Position numbers and translations under genes: made by a program
Notes under the pieces: model-generated
Told to the model about the DNA's origin: nothing
What the model saw: only the letters and a program-made list of their open reading frames with translations
Database searches by the model: none
Virus record (IMG/VR): IMGVR_UViG_3300046655_000285
Coordinates: 1-22,684 of that record
From: a virus
Length of the DNA: 22,684 bases
Direction: 5' to 3' (one strand)
Shown: positions 19,972 through 22,684 of the stretch, piece after piece
Layout of the letters: each line of letters starts with the position of its first letter
Position numbering within the stretch: position 1 is the first letter of the stretch

Positions 19972-21933
19972 TTACCTGCTTTGATTATACTTTCTTAATT
20001 GAATAGAAGGGATTGCATTATCGATAATCTGAGTTAATCTATTATCTCTAACGATATATTGTTGTAAAATATTCTTATGCTGATCTTTTCCTACGATTTT
20101 TGTATATAGCCTAATATTAGTCATTGCTAATTTACCAGGCATTAGGGACCATTTTTTTGGAGTTACCCAACCAGCAGGTGAAGTTAGATCTACAGTTTGA
20201 TCCATTACTTCTGTCATAGTATCAGATACTGACATCTGAGTTAATGTATTACTCTTGTTATTTAACTTGTAAACATAAGCGCCAGTACTGGTAAATGAAT
20301 TATTTAGATTGTAAACTATTCCATACCAATTATCATTTACTATATTATCTGTAAATGGATATGAAAATACATTGTCATTAATATATGCTTTAACTGATGT
20401 TTCATTAACAGTTAATTTAAGTCCTTTTTGATTTTCAAATCCATCAAATAAAACTTGTTCTGCAGACCCAGTAGTTAAATTAGGTTTAAACCATGCAGAG
20501 AATGCTAAGTTATCTGATGTTTGTAATTGAGAATATTTATTATAGACTAGACATTCAATACCTAAATCTTTTACAGAGTTTAAATCATAGTGATTTTTAG
20601 AAATAATAGTCCATTTATTTCTAATATCTTTATCAGAAATTACAAGGCCATTATGAATTCTATCTCTAATTCCATCGCCTACTTCAGAAAATACTGTTTG
20701 ATATTGTTCTGGTTTTGTAGATTGTCTATATTCTCCCTGGATTTCTTCTCCAAGTACTTCTTCCACGCCAGTAAATAATTGATCCATTTCTTGGTCAATT
20801 GCTTGGCCTACTACATCATCGCCGACAATACTAGAAGTTCTCTCTTCATATTTTTTCAACATAACTCTCCAATAAGTCATGTTCTGATTAAATTCATCAG
20901 CAAAACTTACAGAAGATACTTCATACATTCTATTCATTCTAGGAATATACATATAGTCTCTAGGTCTTGGGTGAATACCCTCTCCAAACGCTGATTCCAT
21001 TTGACCTTTCGTGATATGAATTTCAAAATCTTCAAAGCCCATACCAAAAATATCATACGTGAACTCTCTAGTTGGCATCTCATTATCTGGTACCACAACT
21101 TTTAATTCACCTTGTGCTGCTACATTATATAGTGAGTATTCCATTAAGATTACATCTCTAGATCTATTATCTGGTTCTACTCTAAAATATTTTACTGGGT
21201 GACCCCACATATTAGCCGATAATTCGCTAATTTCTTCATAGATAGCAGTCGGCTTATTTAAGCTATACGGATCGTAAATAGGATCTGAACAATCCACTAC
21301 AATGTTTGTACACCCCGCAATATAAGGGTCGTTACAATCTGTACAAATTTGTGGACAAGATTCTATAGTTCCCTGTTCAGTTTCTAATTCAAATGTAACT
21401 GATAAAAGACTTAAACTATGAAGACTAGATAATCTATATGCTTCTAATCTTACATCAATCCAAAGTGGTTTTGTAGGGTCAAATTCAATACCCATTAAAT
21501 CTCTTGGGCCGATACCCATTGTAAGTGGTCTTAGCTCTGACATTTGGCCACCATCAGATGATATATCATCTTGAGACCATCTAAAATCATAAGTAAAATA
21601 ATTATCATTATCTGGATATTCATACCACTTTGCAGAGGAAGCTGTAAATGCGGCTGGTTCAGTAGTAGTAATTGTATTACCATCAATAGTATCTACTGTA
21701 AATACTTGAGATCCTACAATAAAATTATTACCAGCACTCATAGAAAAATTAGTATTTGTACCTACAATTTGATTGCTACCCTGTACTAATTCTAACGTAC
21801 CTATTGAATTTGGAGAATTAACACCAACTAAGATATTCCATCCAATAACCTTTTTAATGTTAGAGTATGGTTCTTGTAGTTTAGCGAAGAAATAATCTCC
21901 GATTGTATCTGCTGTAAAATTTGTTACCGCCAT
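19972..21933 (-). CDS. Neck-like structural protein (gp14-like block) with LamG-like domain
   Basis: 653 aa, much longer than T4 gp14 (256 aa). About 43-108 is a GTLELVQGSNQIVGTNTNF..AGNNFIVGSQVFTVDTIDGNTITT beta domain, common as an insert in phage structural proteins. A five-Cys cluster (193, 197, 200, 208, 215) follows. Residues about 290-368, with FGEG.....DYMYIPRMNRMYEVSSVSF and YWRVMLKKYEERTSS, resemble the conserved part of T4 gp14 neck proteins. About 472-612 (LAFSAWFKPN, WYGIVYNLNN, MTNIRLYTK) looks like a LamG/concanavalin-type sandwich, which often binds sugars. Its position before the terminase genes fits the T4 order 13-14-15-16-17. Neck function is inferred; a receptor-binding or decoration role for the LamG part is possible. 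Confidence 0.65.
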   Translation of the reverse strand: MAVTNFTADTIGDYFFAKLQEPYSNIKKVIGWNILVGVNSPNSIGTLELVQGSNQIVGTNTNFSMSAGNNFIVGSQVFTVDTIDGNTITTTEPAAFTASSAKWYEYPDNDNYFTYDFRWSQDDISSDGGQMSELRPLTMGIGPRDLMGIEFDPTKPLWIDVRLEAYRLSSLHSLSLLSVTFELETEQGTIESCPQICTDCNDPYIAGCTNIVVDCSDPIYDPYSLNKPTAIYEEISELSANMWGHPVKYFRVEPDNRSRDVILMEYSLYNVAAQGELKVVVPDNEMPTREFTYDIFGMGFEDFEIHITKGQMESAFGEGIHPRPRDYMYIPRMNRMYEVSSVSFADEFNQNMTYWRVMLKKYEERTSSIVGDDVVGQAIDQEMDQLFTGVEEVLGEEIQGEYRQSTKPEQYQTVFSEVGDGIRDRIHNGLVISDKDIRNKWTIISKNHYDLNSVKDLGIECLVYNKYSQLQTSDNLAFSAWFKPNLTTGSAEQVLFDGFENQKGLKLTVNETSVKAYINDNVFSYPFTDNIVNDNWYGIVYNLNNSFTSTGAYVYKLNNKSNTLTQMSVSDTMTEVMDQTVDLTSPAGWVTPKKWSLMPGKLAMTNIRLYTKIVGKDQHKNILQQYIVRDNRLTQIIDNAIPSIQLRKYNQSR

Positions 21934-21960
21934 ATTAAAAGAGTCAAAGCTCTGCTATTT

Positions 21961-21973
21961 TTATTATATATCT
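21961..21973 (-). promoter_or_regulatory. Candidate late promoter box (neck-like gene)
   Basis: Minus strand AGATATATAATAA, overlapping the stop of the upstream 215-aa gene and 28 nt before the neck-like ATG. It matches the sheath box in core and in distance to the ATG. Confidence 0.5.
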
Positions 21974-22611
21974 GACTCCCAATCGGTGATTAAAAGAATT
22001 TCAGGGTTATCGTTCTCATAGCCCTCTAGTGTTTGAATAAATGCATTAGTTACTCCTAGTACTTCGGTTGTATTGTTTGCATCTTGATATAAATCTAATG
22101 CCCTTAAAAATTCAGCTAGTTTAAAGACTGAAAACTTTTGATTTAATTTTAGTAAACCAGCTTTTTGTAAAATTATATTTGATAATTTTAATTCATGTTC
22201 ATTAAATAAGTCAAACATACGAACACTACCTCTAAGGACTTTAATATCATACTTGATAGTTTTTACCTGATCTACATTTACAATTCTATTATAGCTTGAA
22301 TTCTTATTTAGATTAACCTTAATATATTTAAGGTTTTGCATAGTCTGTAATATTTGCCAAATAAAATATACAGATGTTGCCTCTTTATGGATATTAACGT
22401 CACTAACTGTATGGAATCTATTAAGATCTTTCTTAAATGCATAATTAAGATATTCTAGCATTCGATCTTTTGTAACTAGCATACTTTCATCACTAGCCGA
22501 TCTAGCTTTAACGTCTCTATTAATTATTCCCCACAGCTTTAAGTCAATTGAATTGTACTTGTAAAGTGTGATGTCAATAACTTCTGTAAACCAATCATTT
22601 TGTGTAGACAT
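21964..22611 (-). CDS. Hypothetical 215-aa protein, probable head-tail connector region
   Basis: The ATG at 22611 (MSTQNDWFTEVIDI) is chosen. The frame is open further upstream, but only to a TTG, and that extension overlaps the end of the upstream gene in another frame. The chosen start overlaps that gene's stop by 17 nt. The sequence is basic and helical, with no catalytic motif; segments such as SVYFIWQILQTMQNLKYIKVNLNKNSS and FSVFKLAEFLRALDLYQD stand out. Its position before the neck-like gene matches where T4 has gene 13, but no sequence resemblance to gp13 is claimed. Confidence 0.75.
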   Translation of the reverse strand: MSTQNDWFTEVIDITLYKYNSIDLKLWGIINRDVKARSASDESMLVTKDRMLEYLNYAFKKDLNRFHTVSDVNIHKEATSVYFIWQILQTMQNLKYIKVNLNKNSSYNRIVNVDQVKTIKYDIKVLRGSVRMFDLFNEHELKLSNIILQKAGLLKLNQKFSVFKLAEFLRALDLYQDANNTTEVLGVTNAFIQTLEGYENDNPEILLITDWESDI

Positions 22612-22684
22612 CAATCTGTTGTTCAATTTTTTTAAGATCTGCATATAAATCCTCTTTGGCAAATTTTAATAATTCACCGAATTC
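22595..22684 (-). CDS. 3' end of an upstream gene (partial, runs off the right edge)
   Basis: A frame open from the window edge ends in TGA at 22595. It gives 29 C-terminal residues with a charged, heptad-like pattern (LLKFAKEDLYADLKKIEQQ). It overlaps the start of the 215-aa gene by 17 nt, the usual arrangement in this genome. Identity cannot be told from this fragment. Confidence 0.65.
   Translation of the reverse strand, partial: EFGELLKFAKEDLYADLKKIEQQIDVYTK

Overview
The window is part of the genome of a large, AT-rich, tailed phage with a contractile (T4-like, myovirus) tail. Every convincing gene lies on the minus strand, so transcription runs from high to low coordinates. Three things point to a Bacteroidota (probably Flavobacteriia) host. 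The TATATTTG/TATATTAG promoter boxes resemble the TAnnTTTG -7 element of that phylum. Most starts have A/T-rich leaders without a clear GGAGG. The DNA is strongly AT-rich. This host assignment is inference; no host gene is present.

Structural half, in transcription order (22684 down to about 8700): the 3' end of an unknown gene; a 215-aa unknown protein; a 653-aa neck-like protein (gp14-like block plus a LamG-like domain); a probable small terminase; the large terminase (gp17 type, all ATPase and nuclease residues visible); an unusually long tail sheath (gp18 type); the tail tube (gp19 type); an intrinsic terminator; a small ribbon-helix-helix protein; a gp26-like tail assembly/baseplate protein; an overlapping downstream frame with no early ATG (candidate programmed frameshift, gp51-like position); and a 1183-aa tape measure protein. 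A recurring GATATATAA(T/A) box before several of these genes may be the late promoter.

Accessory half (about 8650 down to 1): densely packed, often overlapping small genes. They include a KTSC-domain protein, tRNA-Ser(UGA), a NEIL1-like Fpg/Nei glycosylase with a zincless finger, a flavodoxin-fold oxidoreductase, three consecutive small membrane proteins, a guanylate-kinase-like enzyme, a coiled-coil protein, a PD-(D/E)XK nuclease, a metallophosphoesterase-fold protein that has lost nearly all metal ligands, an ECF-type sigma factor, an IMPDH/GMP reductase enzyme, a recent partial gene duplication, tRNA-Leu(UAA) and the start of another tRNA.

The most distinctive items are: (1) three copies of a three-box promoter-like element with exactly conserved 19-nt spacings, placed before the tRNAs, the sigma factor gene and a 38-aa gene; (2) a 118-bp, two-mismatch direct repeat that creates a 49-aa paralog of the 149-aa gene's N terminus; (3) the degenerate phosphoesterase coupled to a nuclease; and (4) the candidate +1 frameshift before the tape measure. 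Eight small genes or gene ends absent from a simple long-ORF reading were recovered, several supported by ATGA overlaps with their neighbours. No gap longer than 300 bases lacks a gene.
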